The notes under the pieces are model-generated. The model saw only the letters and a program-made list of their open reading frames with translations. It was not told where the DNA came from and made no database searches. This document shows, piece by piece, positions 7,802 to 15,885 of a stretch of 64,000 bases of DNA. The stretch comes from an uncultured Bacilli bacterium. GTDB lineage: Bacteria; Bacillota_I; Bacilli_A; RF39; UBA660. The DNA lies in the NCBI GenBank assembly GCA_934098705.1, contig CAKOPC010000002.1:62001-126000 (forward strand), in the 5' to 3' direction. The stretch's first letter is position 1; each line of letters opens with the position of its first letter. Made by a program: the position numbers and the translations under genes.

Positions 7802-8884
7802 TTATACAATATATTTTTTAACAACTGGTATATGTTTTAATATGTAAACAAAAATTAAAGACAAGATAAATATTACAAAAGATGCTACAAAAATACCAAA
7901 AAATGGATTGATGTTTAAAAAATAAGGCTTAAACTTTTCAACTAAATAAACATGAAACATATATATTCCCAGTATATTTGGAGTTATAAAATCTATAATT
8001 TTACTCTTTTTATTATCTATAAACATTAAAGCTAATAAAAATATACAAACTGATGGCAACATTATCAAGATATTTGAATAAGTTAAAAGTTTTTCATAAT
8101 GAATATTATAATGTTTTGTTAAAATAAAATTTAATAAAATATTAATAACTAAGGGAATAATAGATAAAATGATTAAATTGTTCTTTTTAAAAGTTATATT
8201 TTTATAATTATTATAGGCAATATACCCAAATGCAAAATATCCTAAATAATAGGTACCATTAAATAATGGAACCGGATGAATAATACTTGTATTAATATTA
8301 TATACACTTAAAATTATTCTAACAAATGATACTACTCCTGATAAAACAAGCCATAACTTTATAAATAATATATTGTAATTAGAATCCATATTTTTAACCA
8401 TTTTTGATATAAAAGGTTCTGTAATATAAAGTCCTATTATGGCATACATATACCATAGATGCCCATTACCTTTTAAATAACTAAATATACTGCCTATAAG
8501 ATATAATGGATTATTAACATGATTTATAAAATAATAAAATATAGTCCAAAAGGTAAGAATAGTAATAAGTCTTATTATTCTTTTTCTATACTTTACTTTG
8601 TCAAAATCTCTACCTAATAAACATGCCCCACTTATCATAAAAAATAAAGGTACACAAACTCTTGATATTATATTTATAGAAAGTAAATAAAAATAAGGAA
8701 CATCATTTATATTTGGATAAAGTCTTAAATACCTACTTGAAACATGTATTAAAATTACTAAAAATATAGAAATTACTCTTAAAACTTCAAGCCTATTATC
8801 TTTTTCTTTTATATAATTACTGTCTTTATACTTTAAATTATTATTATTATTATTATCATTTTTATTTTCAATTTTATCCTTCAT
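7802..8884 (-). CDS. Membrane acyltransferase, acyltransferase-3 family
   Basis: 360 residues with about ten hydrophobic segments. After a low-complexity Asn/Lys cytoplasmic tail (residues 1-25) comes the family signature RLEVLRVISIFLVILIHVSS, including the conserved His near the first helix. PLFFMISGACLLGRD and GNGHLWYMYAIIGLYI are further family hallmarks. Acyltransferase-3 proteins O-acylate polysaccharides, peptidoglycan or teichoic acids; the substrate is not evident here. It lies directly upstream of the hexapeptide-repeat gene. Confidence 0.85.
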   Translation of the reverse strand: MKDKIENKNDNNNNNNLKYKDSNYIKEKDNRLEVLRVISIFLVILIHVSSRYLRLYPNINDVPYFYLLSINIISRVCVPLFFMISGACLLGRDFDKVKYRKRIIRLITILTFWTIFYYFINHVNNPLYLIGSIFSYLKGNGHLWYMYAIIGLYITEPFISKMVKNMDSNYNILFIKLWLVLSGVVSFVRIILSVYNINTSIIHPVPLFNGTYYLGYFAFGYIAYNNYKNITFKKNNLIILSIIPLVINILLNFILTKHYNIHYEKLLTYSNILIMLPSVCIFLLALMFIDNKKSKIIDFITPNILGIYMFHVYLVEKFKPYFLNINPFFGIFVASFVIFILSLIFVYILKHIPVVKKYIV

Positions 8885-8926
8885 AAAATTATTACCTTTC
8901 TTTTTTATATAACATAACTACTAATT

Positions 8927-9038
8927 AAGCTAATTATCAGTGAAACAATTTTAAATAATAATAAATTTTAATTATTTCTTTTTCAAATTATTTCACTGTA
9001 ATAACTCTTTTTTTTAAAATTTATATACAAATTAGCTT
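8927..9038. repeat. Two nested inverted repeats in an intergenic region
   Basis: The inner pair is CAGTGAAACAATTT (8938-8951) with AAATTATTTCACTG (8985-8998), 13 of 14 complementary. The outer pair is AAGCTAATT (8927-8935) with AATTAGCTT (9030-9038), exact. There is no T tract in the correct place for a simple terminator. Function unknown; it could be a MITE remnant or a regulatory structure. Confidence 0.45.
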
Positions 9039-9177
9039 GTTATATTGGTATATTATAAATTAATTATAAACAAAAGTTTTTAAAAAAACAAGGATAATAA
9101 AAACTATAAAAATAGTATTTAATATTAAAAATTAATATAAAAATTATTTTTTTATCATTTTGAAAAATAAATTTAGT

Positions 9178-9960
9178 TTAAATGTTTAATTTTAATTTAT
9201 CATATGGTATAAGAATATTTTTATCTCCATAATAATATGGTCCTATTTGGTACCTTGGAAAATATATAATTAAACCATCTTTAGAAAATAAAAAATTTTG
9301 AAAATTATCTTTAACAGGAAGTGTTCCCTCCCTTAACCAATTTTTTAAATCCTGTCTTTTATATAAATTAGTATTACTGAAAGTATCATAAATATATTTA
9401 GACATATCTTGTAAAATATTAGGATTTATATTTATTAAGTCCTCTATTGTGATAAACTTATCATTTTCTTTATCATAACAAATTGTATATATTAAATGAA
9501 TAGGATGAGCTCCTTTTGTATAACTTTCTGTGAAAAAAATATAGGAAATAAATGATGATTTATAAAATCCTTGGTAATTAATAATTAAATAATATGTAGT
9601 TTTATTACTATTTAAGGTAATTTTTTCAAAATCATTAATTTCACCGTTTATAAATTTTTTTATTTTCTTATTAAGTTTTTTATAATCAGTCGAAGGATAA
9701 ATTATTTTCATAGTATTAACATTTGGATCTATAATTTCTATTTTTTGTCCGTTATGAGATAAAAAATGATTTATTGCTATTAATACTAATGTAGTTACAA
9801 AGATTATTATAATTGTAAATAGTATATAATATTTGAATTTACTAAAATTTGGTCCTGTTAAATTTTTATTTTTCTTGTTTGTTTTAATATCATTTTTAGA
9901 AATTTTAAATAAACTTTTCTTGTTTGCTAAATTTTTCTTACGTTTTTTCATAAATAACAC
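9178..9960 (-). CDS. Membrane-anchored DUF3298/DUF4163 (RsiV/PdaC-like) protein
   Basis: 260 residues: a basic N-terminus of about 45 residues, one transmembrane helix (about 46-68, YYILFTIIIIFVTTLVLIAI), then an extracellular region. The C-terminal part has hallmarks of DUF3298: GAHPIHLIYTICYDKENDKFITIEDL and FLFSKDGLIIYFPRYQIGPYYYG ending in ILIPYDKL. The domain occurs in the anti-sigma factor RsiV and in peptidoglycan deacetylases. No polysaccharide-deacetylase domain is present and no ECF sigma gene is adjacent, so the specific role is open. It appears to be a single gene. Confidence 0.72.
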   Translation of the reverse strand: MLFMKKRKKNLANKKSLFKISKNDIKTNKKNKNLTGPNFSKFKYYILFTIIIIFVTTLVLIAINHFLSHNGQKIEIIDPNVNTMKIIYPSTDYKKLNKKIKKFINGEINDFEKITLNSNKTTYYLIINYQGFYKSSFISYIFFTESYTKGAHPIHLIYTICYDKENDKFITIEDLININPNILQDMSKYIYDTFSNTNLYKRQDLKNWLREGTLPVKDNFQNFLFSKDGLIIYFPRYQIGPYYYGDKNILIPYDKLKLNI

Positions 9961-10110
9961 CTTTTAAAATATTTTATGAAATGATATAAATAAAAAGACT
10001 AATAGCGATATTAAAAATAAAGTGCTATTAATCATGAACTTTAATTATACTTATGTTTTTTTGCAAATATATAAAATATTAAGGTATAATATAAAATTAA
10101 ACAGGTTATT

Positions 10111-10140
10111 AAAAAAGATAGACCAAAAATTATCTATCTT
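10111..10140 (-). terminator. Rho-independent terminator after the 10197 gene
   Basis: AAGATAGA pairs with TCTATCTT (8 bp), followed on the minus strand by a run of T. It lies about 57 bases after the stop codon of the upstream small gene. Confidence 0.6.
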
Positions 10141-10196
10141 CTCACCTAAACTGTAATAATTAAATAAATTAAACACTGCATAAATCTTGACATTAA

Positions 10197-10553
10197 CTAT
10201 TTTTTATAAATTTTATTGTAATACTTTGTAATATCTTTTTTGGAGTATATAACATCTTGTCTATCATTTTCAAGTTTTATATAAGAAATATTAGGTATTT
10301 CATCTGTTATATATTTAAGTAAACAAAGTTCTGCAATACCAAGGTCTAATTTTTTAAACTTTTCATTATCTAAACTTTTAAATAAATTATCAATTCTAAT
10401 TTGAAAATCACCACAGTCAAAATACTTATTCCTAGCATTTTTTAGATTTAATGCTCCTGAAGCTTTGTATTTTAAATCAAAATATATTGTTATAACATCA
10501 TCTTTAAATATTTCTATACCTGTTATTTTCTTTTTATAACCTAATAATAACAT
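10197..10553 (-). CDS. Hypothetical protein, 118 residues
   Basis: Not recognised. The start is set at the ATG at 10553 (MLLLGYKKKITG), because AAAGGA sits 9-10 bases upstream; a TTG start six codons earlier would put that site inside the gene. The protein looks soluble with mixed alpha/beta content and a Lys-rich C-terminus. No cysteine pair, signal peptide or helix-turn-helix is evident. It is monocistronic, between tRNA-Trp and the DUF3298 gene, with its own terminator. Confidence 0.55.
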   Translation of the reverse strand: MLLLGYKKKITGIEIFKDDVITIYFDLKYKASGALNLKNARNKYFDCGDFQIRIDNLFKSLDNEKFKKLDLGIAELCLLKYITDEIPNISYIKLENDRQDVIYSKKDITKYYNKIYKK

Positions 10554-10598
10554 ACTTATTATTCCTTTCAACTTAGTATCAGCTTAATAAATTTTAAT

Positions 10599-10626
10599 AA
10601 AAAAACTAGATTAAACCTTATCTAGA
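10599..10626 (-). terminator. Terminator downstream of tRNA-Trp
   Basis: On the minus strand CTAGAT (10625-10620) pairs with ATCTAG (10611-10606), followed by seven T. Confidence 0.75.
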
Positions 10627-10635
10627 ATTTAAAAA

Positions 10636-10709
10636 TGGCAGGGGCAGTAGGAATCGAACCCACATCAGCGGTTTTGGAGACCGTTATTCTACCGTTATAC
10701 TATGCCCCT
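10636..10709 (-). tRNA. tRNA-Trp (anticodon CCA)
   Basis: 74 bases including an encoded CCA end. The acceptor stem AGGGGCA/TGCCCCT is perfect, with discriminator G. The anticodon loop is CTCCAAA on a GGT/ACC-containing stem, giving anticodon CCA. The T arm GGGTTCGATTCC is standard. The anticodon reads UGG only, in keeping with UGA being a stop in this window. Confidence 0.93.
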
Positions 10710-10794
10710 AAAAACATGTTACAAGATAATTTTATATTAAAACTTCTAAAAAATCAAGAGATTACATAAAATTTATTATAATAATGGAGGTATT

Positions 10795-11223
10795 ATGGCT
10801 ATAGTACAGTTTACAAAGAAAGAAAAAGAATTACTAGCAAGACTTATGCGTGCCGAAGCATTAGGAGAAGGAGATTTAGGTATGTTGATGGTTGGTAATG
10901 TCATTATAAATCGTGTAATTGGAGATTGCCTAGATTTTAAAAATGTAAGGAGTATAAATGATGCTGTATATCAAACACCAGGTGGTTTTTCTGGAGTTAA
11001 TTCATCACTTTTTGTAGGAGTACCAACATCAAAAGAAATAAGTTTAGCAGAAAGAATACTAAGAGGAGAATATTACCACCCTGCAACCCATGCTTTATGG
11101 TTTTATGCACCAAAACAAGGAGATACCTGTGTAAATCTTTGGTACGGGCAAAGAAATTCCGGAAGATATAAAAATCATTGCTTTTATATACCAAATGAAG
11201 GAATATGTAGACAACTTTACTGA
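10795..11223 (+). CDS. Cell-wall hydrolase of the SleB/CwlJ family
   Basis: 142 residues, essentially one Hydrolase_2 domain. RLMRAEALGEGDLG carries the conserved Glu of the family, followed by VGNVIINRV and GGFSGV; the aromatic C-terminal ALWFYAP segment is also typical. SleB/CwlJ enzymes open spore cortex peptidoglycan at germination. There is no signal peptide, no peptidoglycan-binding domain and no membrane helix, which is closer to the compact CwlJ form than to SleB. GGAGG lies 6 bases before the ATG. The stop is TGA, showing that UGA terminates here. Confidence 0.85.
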   Translation: MAIVQFTKKEKELLARLMRAEALGEGDLGMLMVGNVIINRVIGDCLDFKNVRSINDAVYQTPGGFSGVNSSLFVGVPTSKEISLAERILRGEYYHPATHALWFYAPKQGDTCVNLWYGQRNSGRYKNHCFYIPNEGICRQLY

Positions 11224-11239
11224 TACATATTCCTTTTTT
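11200..11239 (+). terminator. Terminator overlapping the end of the SleB/CwlJ-like gene
   Basis: GGAATATGTA (11200-11209) pairs perfectly with TACATATTCC (11224-11233), followed by six T. The stem starts inside the coding sequence. Confidence 0.85.
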
Positions 11240-11245
11240 AGTATT

Positions 11246-12625
11246 TTATTCAGGTATTATTAAAATTTGTCCTATAGAAAGTTCATTACTTGTTAAATTG
11301 TTAACGGTTTTAAGTTTGTCAACAGTTGTATTATTCTTTTTAGCAATGCTCCATAAACTATCGCCACTTACTACCTCATAAGTTTCATAATTTTCTGTTT
11401 TTGGAATAAGAAGTTTTTGATTTATTGTTAACATATTATCAGTCAAATTGTTATACTCCTTTAGCTCTCCAACAGTTATATTGTATTTTTTAGCTATAGA
11501 CCATAAACTATCACCTGTTTTTACAATATAAGTTATTTCATCATCTAATGAGTCATCTGCTGGTTTTGGAATTAAAAGTTTTTGGCCTATACTTAATACA
11601 TTGCTTGTAAGATTATTAGCATTCTTTATTTCATCAACTGTTAAACCGTTTTTTAAAGCAATGCTATACAAACTATCACCTTTTTGGACTACATATATAC
11701 CATCATCTACTGTATCTTTTTTTGGAATTAGTAGTTGTTGATTTATAGATAATGCTGTTGTACCAAGTTTATTTAATTTTATAATGTCATCAACATCAAC
11801 TGAGAATTGTTTTGCGATTTTATATAGGCTATCGCCTTTTTGAACTGTATATACTAAAAAATCTGTAATTTCTGTATCTTCTTCCTGAGTAGGTATTTTA
11901 AGTGTTTGTCCTATTTGAAGTAGGTTACTTGATAAATTATTTGCTGTTATAAGGTCATTTACTGAAACATTAAATTTATTAGCAATACTCCATAAACTAT
12001 CGCCCTTTTGGACTACATAAACATTGCCACTACCTTTAGGTGGTGTATAATTATACCCAGCATACTCTGCTATAGCTTTTACTGCAGCTTCAACATAATC
12101 TAAATTGTGTTTTTTTAATTGTTCTACATCATCACCTTTGGAATCTAAAAAACCATACTCAATTAAAATAGTTTCAATGTCCCCAGTATCACGCATAATG
12201 TAATAGTAATCTTTGGATGGATCACTTGGAAGTCTTCTTTGATAGTACTTTCTTGTGTTTTGACCTGCTCTGCCAATATTTTCCAGTACTGATTTAGCAA
12301 GTTTATCATTATTTCTTAAAGCATAAATTACTTCAGCACCATCGCCACCCCCAGCATTTAAGTGATTAGACACCACAATAACATCTTTACTATTACCATA
12401 AGCATTACGCATCCTCTTTATCCTATCTTCTCTTGACAAATCCTCATCATAACTTCTAGTTAAAGTTGTAGGTATCCCAAGTTCCTTAAATCTATTATAC
12501 ATATATAAAGAATTATTTAAATTGTAATCCTTTTCAACAATACCATTACCACTTGCACCAGCATCACTTCCACCATGTCCCGCATCAACAACAATACCCT
12601 TTGCTTTTCTTAAATAATCATTCAT
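11246..12625 (-). CDS. N-acetylmuramoyl-L-alanine amidase with five LysM repeats
   Basis: Amidase_3 domain at about residues 8-190: VVDAGHGGSDAG, VEKD, SNHLNAGGG and ILIEYGFLD supply the zinc-ligand and catalytic-type His and Glu residues. A linker and five LysM modules of about 45 residues follow, each with a KGDSLWSIA-like core and an IGQxLxIP-like end. It cleaves the stem peptide from muramic acid and binds glycan through LysM. No signal peptide is visible, so release through the mother cell or lysis is more likely than Sec export (inference). The start is ATG at 12625 with AGGTG 6 bases upstream; a GTG three codons earlier overlaps that site. Confidence 0.9.
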   Translation of the reverse strand: MNDYLRKAKGIVVDAGHGGSDAGASGNGIVEKDYNLNNSLYMYNRFKELGIPTTLTRSYDEDLSREDRIKRMRNAYGNSKDVIVVSNHLNAGGGDGAEVIYALRNNDKLAKSVLENIGRAGQNTRKYYQRRLPSDPSKDYYYIMRDTGDIETILIEYGFLDSKGDDVEQLKKHNLDYVEAAVKAIAEYAGYNYTPPKGSGNVYVVQKGDSLWSIANKFNVSVNDLITANNLSSNLLQIGQTLKIPTQEEDTEITDFLVYTVQKGDSLYKIAKQFSVDVDDIIKLNKLGTTALSINQQLLIPKKDTVDDGIYVVQKGDSLYSIALKNGLTVDEIKNANNLTSNVLSIGQKLLIPKPADDSLDDEITYIVKTGDSLWSIAKKYNITVGELKEYNNLTDNMLTINQKLLIPKTENYETYEVVSGDSLWSIAKKNNTTVDKLKTVNNLTSNELSIGQILIIPE

Positions 12626-12694
12626 GTATATCACCTAAAATAATATATGACAATAATAAATTAAGGTGCAGAAAAACACTAACTGAAATAAAAA

Positions 12695-13282
12695 TCACAA
12701 ATTAAGCACATCATTTATTATACATCTAACCTCAATAACTCTTTTTTCCATAAAGTTTGGATGATCCTTAAACCATTTTTTATTAAGAGGTGAAGGATGA
12801 GGAAGTACAATAGCTAACTTTTCATTAATATAATTATTTTTGAAAACCAAATCATTAAAATTTTCATCTGGAAAAAACACCTTAGCAGCCTTTGCTCCAA
12901 CTATTATATAAATTTTGTTCTTTACATATTTAATTTCATTTTTAACCCAAGTATCATAACAAATTTTAGGAGGCATTCTATCATTACCATGACTATCTTT
13001 TCCAGGATAGCAATGTGCAAGTGATGTAATATAAAAATTATCAGGATTATAAAAAATATTATCATCAATTTTATACCACTCATATTTTAACTTTTCCCCA
13101 GATTTATCCGTAAAAGGCTTCAAAGTAAAATCAACTGTTTTTGATGGAGCCTGACTTATTTGAACTATTTTAGAATATTCATTACCAAAAACTACTGGAT
13201 GAGGTGTAAAACCAAATTCATCTTTACACAAAACACATTTCTTTAAATTACAAATAAATTCTTCAAAATTAACATTCTTCAT
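12695..13282 (-). CDS. Uracil-DNA-glycosylase superfamily protein
   Basis: 195 residues from the ATG at 13282, which has AAAGGTG 5 bases upstream (a TTG ten codons earlier is less likely). Family signs are an N-terminal CVLCKD pair, QISQAPSKTVD near residue 45 where UDG families place the catalytic loop, and the C-terminal loop LPHPSPLNKKW that contacts DNA. The best fit is the COG1573-type UDG-like group; whether it excises uracil cannot be read from sequence. The Cys residues (CVLC, HCYPG) could hold an Fe-S cluster as in family 4, but spacing is uncertain. Confidence 0.72.
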   Translation of the reverse strand: MKNVNFEEFICNLKKCVLCKDEFGFTPHPVVFGNEYSKIVQISQAPSKTVDFTLKPFTDKSGEKLKYEWYKIDDNIFYNPDNFYITSLAHCYPGKDSHGNDRMPPKICYDTWVKNEIKYVKNKIYIIVGAKAAKVFFPDENFNDLVFKNNYINEKLAIVLPHPSPLNKKWFKDHPNFMEKRVIEVRCIINDVLNL

Positions 13283-13316
13283 AAAACACCTTTCAACATC
13301 TTTTACCATCAATTTC

Positions 13317-13451
13317 CAAAAAAAATTGGTAAAAATTTACAAATAAAATTATAACCTCATGTAAACAAAAAGACAACTCATAAATAGCTATAGTCCTCTT
13401 AAAATCATAGTGTCAAGGTCATAAAAATTACCAAATTTTACCAATTTTTAT
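13317..13451. repeat. Long inverted repeat flanking a 94-base loop
   Basis: AAAAATTGGTAAAAATTT (13321-13338) and AAATTTTACCAATTTTTA (13433-13450) are reverse complements apart from one extra A. They lie between metK and the UDG-like gene. The loop has no ORF. Function unknown; a MITE remnant or a long 3' UTR hairpin are options. Confidence 0.45.
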
Positions 13452-13546
13452 ACATTTAAAATTATTAAATCAAAAGAAAATATTTAAGTAATTACCTTAC
13501 AAACAAAGTAAATCATCAAAATATTTTTAAAAACAAGCACCCTATT

Positions 13547-14566
13547 TTAGTCCATAAAATGTCCAAATTTTGCCAAATCTTCATAACAAATATTTCTAAG
13601 ATTTAAATCCTTAATAATATTCTTAGGTTTACACTCTTCATAAAACTTATCCAAAGTATCAATAACCCCTTTATCCGTTTCAATGTAAATTGACACAGGT
13701 CTTTCAACACCTATTGCATAAGATATTTGAACCAAACACCAATTATATTCAGGATTATCCCTTAAAATTTCCTTGGCTATACTTCTTGCCTTATAAGCCC
13801 CACTTCTATCAACCTTACTAGGATCCTTACCGGAAAAAGCACCACCTCCGCACTTAGCGAAAGATTGATAACTATCAACAACAATTTTCCTACCAGTAAG
13901 TCCAGCATCTCCTAAAAAGCCCCCAATTAAAAACTTACCCGTTGGATTTATTAAATAATTCAAAACCTTAACACCATACTCCAAACAAATATTATCACAA
14001 ATACCAATAAGTATCTTATCAGTTTCATCTCTTTCCTTTTCAGTATTTTGGTAGCAAATGGTAAAAGTCTTTATATACTCTAACTTATTATTTTCATAAA
14101 ACCCAGTAATTTCAGCCTTACCATCAGATAAAAAACGCTTATCTCTTTTTCTTAATTCATCATAACACTTACTAAATTTTTGTAAAATAACCATAGCAAC
14201 AGGTAAATATTCACAAGTATCACGAGTTGCATATCCAAACATCATGCCATTATCTCCAGCACCCAAAAACTCCTCAGTAACACCTCTTGCAATATCTGGA
14301 CTTTGTGTTCCAAGATTATTAATAATTTTATAACTATCATCATAACCAACATCTAAAAGAACCCTTTTAACAATTTTAGAAACATCGAAAACAGCCTTAG
14401 TTGTAACTTCTCCCGTTATAAAAATTTTACCCTTTCCTCCAACTACCTCAACAGCACACCTTGAAGTTTTATCTTGTTTTAAACACTCATCTACAATAGC
14501 ATCACTTATTTGATCACAAACCTTATCAGGATGACCTCTAAATACTATTTCATTACTATATAACAT
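13547..14566 (-). CDS. metK: S-adenosylmethionine synthetase, short form
   Basis: Makes SAM from methionine and ATP. Motifs present: FRGHPDKVCDQISDAIVD (metal and ATP site), GAGDNGMMFGYA (canonical GAGDQGLMFGYA) and GGGAFSGKDPSKVDRSGAY (phosphate-binding loop). At 339 residues it is about 50 shorter than the common 380-400 form, but the reading frame and key loops are intact, so this is a compact variant rather than a pseudogene. GGAGG lies 7 bases before the ATG. Expression is controlled by the SAM-I riboswitch directly upstream. Confidence 0.93.
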   Translation of the reverse strand: MLYSNEIVFRGHPDKVCDQISDAIVDECLKQDKTSRCAVEVVGGKGKIFITGEVTTKAVFDVSKIVKRVLLDVGYDDSYKIINNLGTQSPDIARGVTEEFLGAGDNGMMFGYATRDTCEYLPVAMVILQKFSKCYDELRKRDKRFLSDGKAEITGFYENNKLEYIKTFTICYQNTEKERDETDKILIGICDNICLEYGVKVLNYLINPTGKFLIGGFLGDAGLTGRKIVVDSYQSFAKCGGGAFSGKDPSKVDRSGAYKARSIAKEILRDNPEYNWCLVQISYAIGVERPVSIYIETDKGVIDTLDKFYEECKPKNIIKDLNLRNICYEDLAKFGHFMD

Positions 14567-14593
14567 ATATCATTCCTCCTTTTTTCATCTAAT

Positions 14594-14627
14594 AAGAAAA
14601 CACCCAAGATAACCTTTCTTGAGTGTT
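14594..14627 (-). terminator. SAM-controlled attenuator hairpin of metK
   Basis: AACACTCAAGA (14627-14617) pairs with TCTTGGGTGTT (14609-14599), with one G-U pair, followed by TTTCTT. Its downstream arm overlaps the competing antiterminator arm GTTATCTT (14613-14606). Confidence 0.85.
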
Positions 14628-14721
14628 AAAAAAAGTTATCTTATTGATCTAGCATTACCACCTAATCAAATAGGTTGGTGCGACTTCATAAGGCTAGTCC
14701 CTCCATCGCTCTTAATAAGAT
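14599..14721 (-). promoter_or_regulatory. SAM-I (S-box) riboswitch with full expression platform
   Basis: The aptamer contains the S-box core GATGGAGGGACTAGCC, then TGAAGTCGCACCAACC. P1 is ATCTTATT (14721-14714) with AATAAGAT (14645-14638). The P1 3' arm extends into AAGATAAC (14642-14635), which can instead pair perfectly with GTTATCTT (14613-14606) as antiterminator. SAM binding would favour P1, free the terminator and switch metK off. All three alternative helices are directly visible. Confidence 0.95.
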
Positions 14722-14775
14722 GTAACTAAATTATATATTAAAAAATAAAAATTTACAAGTATTATTTTACAAGTA

Positions 14776-15441
14776 CTATTTAGATAAAATACTTAAAGCA
14801 TCTTTAGCAGCATTTTGTTCTGCTTCCTTCTTACTTTCCCCAACACCTTCACCTAAACTTATACCATCAACCTTTACACAAGCTTTATATACTTTATTAT
14901 GTGCTGGTCCTGATTCATCTATAATTTCATATTCTAAAGATTTTTTATCAGTTTGTACTGCCTCTTGTAATGTTGATTTATAATCATTAAATAATAAAAT
15001 GTTTTTATCTTCTATATAAGGAACAATAATTTTAAGTCCAACTTCTTTTACCTTTTCATAACCAAGATCAAGATATATAGCACCCATTAAAGCCTCAAAA
15101 ACATCAGCCATAATAGCTTTTTTATGAGAGCCATCACTTCTTGTTTCCCCAACACCTACTTTAATATACTTTGAAAAATTCAAATCTTTAGCATACTCAT
15201 ACAAAGCATTTTCACATACATAACTTGCACGAATTTTTGTCATTTCACCTTCCGTATACAAATTAGCCTTGTATAAATAATCAGAAATAATTAGATCAAC
15301 TATAGCATCACCTAAAAACTCAAGTGTTTCATAAGAACCAACATTATGCTCATATGCATATGAAGTATGCACAAAAGCCTGTCTATATAACTTCATATCA
15401 GTAGGTTTTACTGAAAGCTTTTCTAACAATTCCTCTATCAT
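14776..15441 (-). CDS. rnc: Ribonuclease III
   Basis: 221 residues. RNase III domain with the signature YETLEFLGDAIVDLIIS (about 37-53) and the second acidic cluster MADVFEALMGAIYLD; double-stranded RNA-binding domain at about 153-221 (KSTLQEAVQ ... SKKEAEQNAAKDAL). It processes rRNA and other structured RNA. Here it is followed by the SAM riboswitch and metK rather than by smc/ftsY, its frequent Firmicutes neighbours. AGGAGAGA precedes the ATG. Confidence 0.96.
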   Translation of the reverse strand: MIEELLEKLSVKPTDMKLYRQAFVHTSYAYEHNVGSYETLEFLGDAIVDLIISDYLYKANLYTEGEMTKIRASYVCENALYEYAKDLNFSKYIKVGVGETRSDGSHKKAIMADVFEALMGAIYLDLGYEKVKEVGLKIIVPYIEDKNILLFNDYKSTLQEAVQTDKKSLEYEIIDESGPAHNKVYKACVKVDGISLGEGVGESKKEAEQNAAKDALSILSK

Positions 15442-15595
15442 AAATATCTCTCCTTTTATATATAAATAATAACATATAACTTCAAAAATATCAAAAAAAA
15501 AACAATAACAATTTAGAAATTAAACAAATAAACATAAAAAATACAATAAAACAAACAAGAAAAAAACTTCCGCTTAATTAACAAAAAAAATTAGA

Positions 15596-15624
15596 TTGAT
15601 AAAAATAATAATTAATAGTAAAAT
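15596..15624 (+). promoter_or_regulatory. Sigma-A-type promoter for yidD
   Basis: TTGATA (15596-15601), a 17-base spacer and TAAAAT (15619-15624), 20 bases before the ATG. Confidence 0.55.
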
Positions 15625-15643
15625 ATTATTAGGAGATTTATAT

Positions 15644-15871
15644 ATGAAATACATCTTGATATTTTTTATAAAAGTTTATAAAGCACTTCCTGGTCCATGG
15701 CATGGTATGTGTAGATTTTATCCAACATGCTCAAGTTATGCCATTGAAGCATTAAATGAATATGGTTTTATAAAAGGTAGTATTATGTCAATAAAAAGAA
15801 TTATAAGATGTAATCCCAAAAGTAAAATATGGTACGATCCTGTACCAAAAAATATTAAAAAAAAAGCATAG
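15644..15871 (+). CDS. yidD: Membrane protein insertion efficiency factor YidD
   Basis: 75 residues from the ATG at 15644 (AGGAG 8 bases upstream), the usual YidD length. The family signature GMCRFYPTCSSYAIEALNEYG is present with its conserved Cys residues and the downstream RIIRCNP. YidD assists YidC-mediated insertion and membrane association. In most bacteria it sits with rnpA and yidC; here it heads a two-gene operon with a lipoprotein. Confidence 0.92.
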   Translation: MKYILIFFIKVYKALPGPWHGMCRFYPTCSSYAIEALNEYGFIKGSIMSIKRIIRCNPKSKIWYDPVPKNIKKKA

Positions 15872-15885
15872 AAAAGGAGAAAAAA

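Noticed and set aside
10197..10571. TTG start six codons upstream for the small hypothetical gene (and comparable TTG/GTG starts elsewhere)
   Set aside because: In each case the Shine-Dalgarno site lies inside the extension, so the downstream ATG was chosen.
10795..11223. UGA as a Trp codon (Mollicutes code 4)
   Set aside because: This gene ends in TGA at the family's usual length, the nrdD-like gene ends in TGA overlapping nrdG, and the tRNA-Trp has anticodon CCA.
13547..14566. metK as a truncated pseudogene
   Set aside because: All key loops from the N-terminal GHPDK to the C-terminal part are present in one frame, with a good ribosome site and an intact riboswitch.
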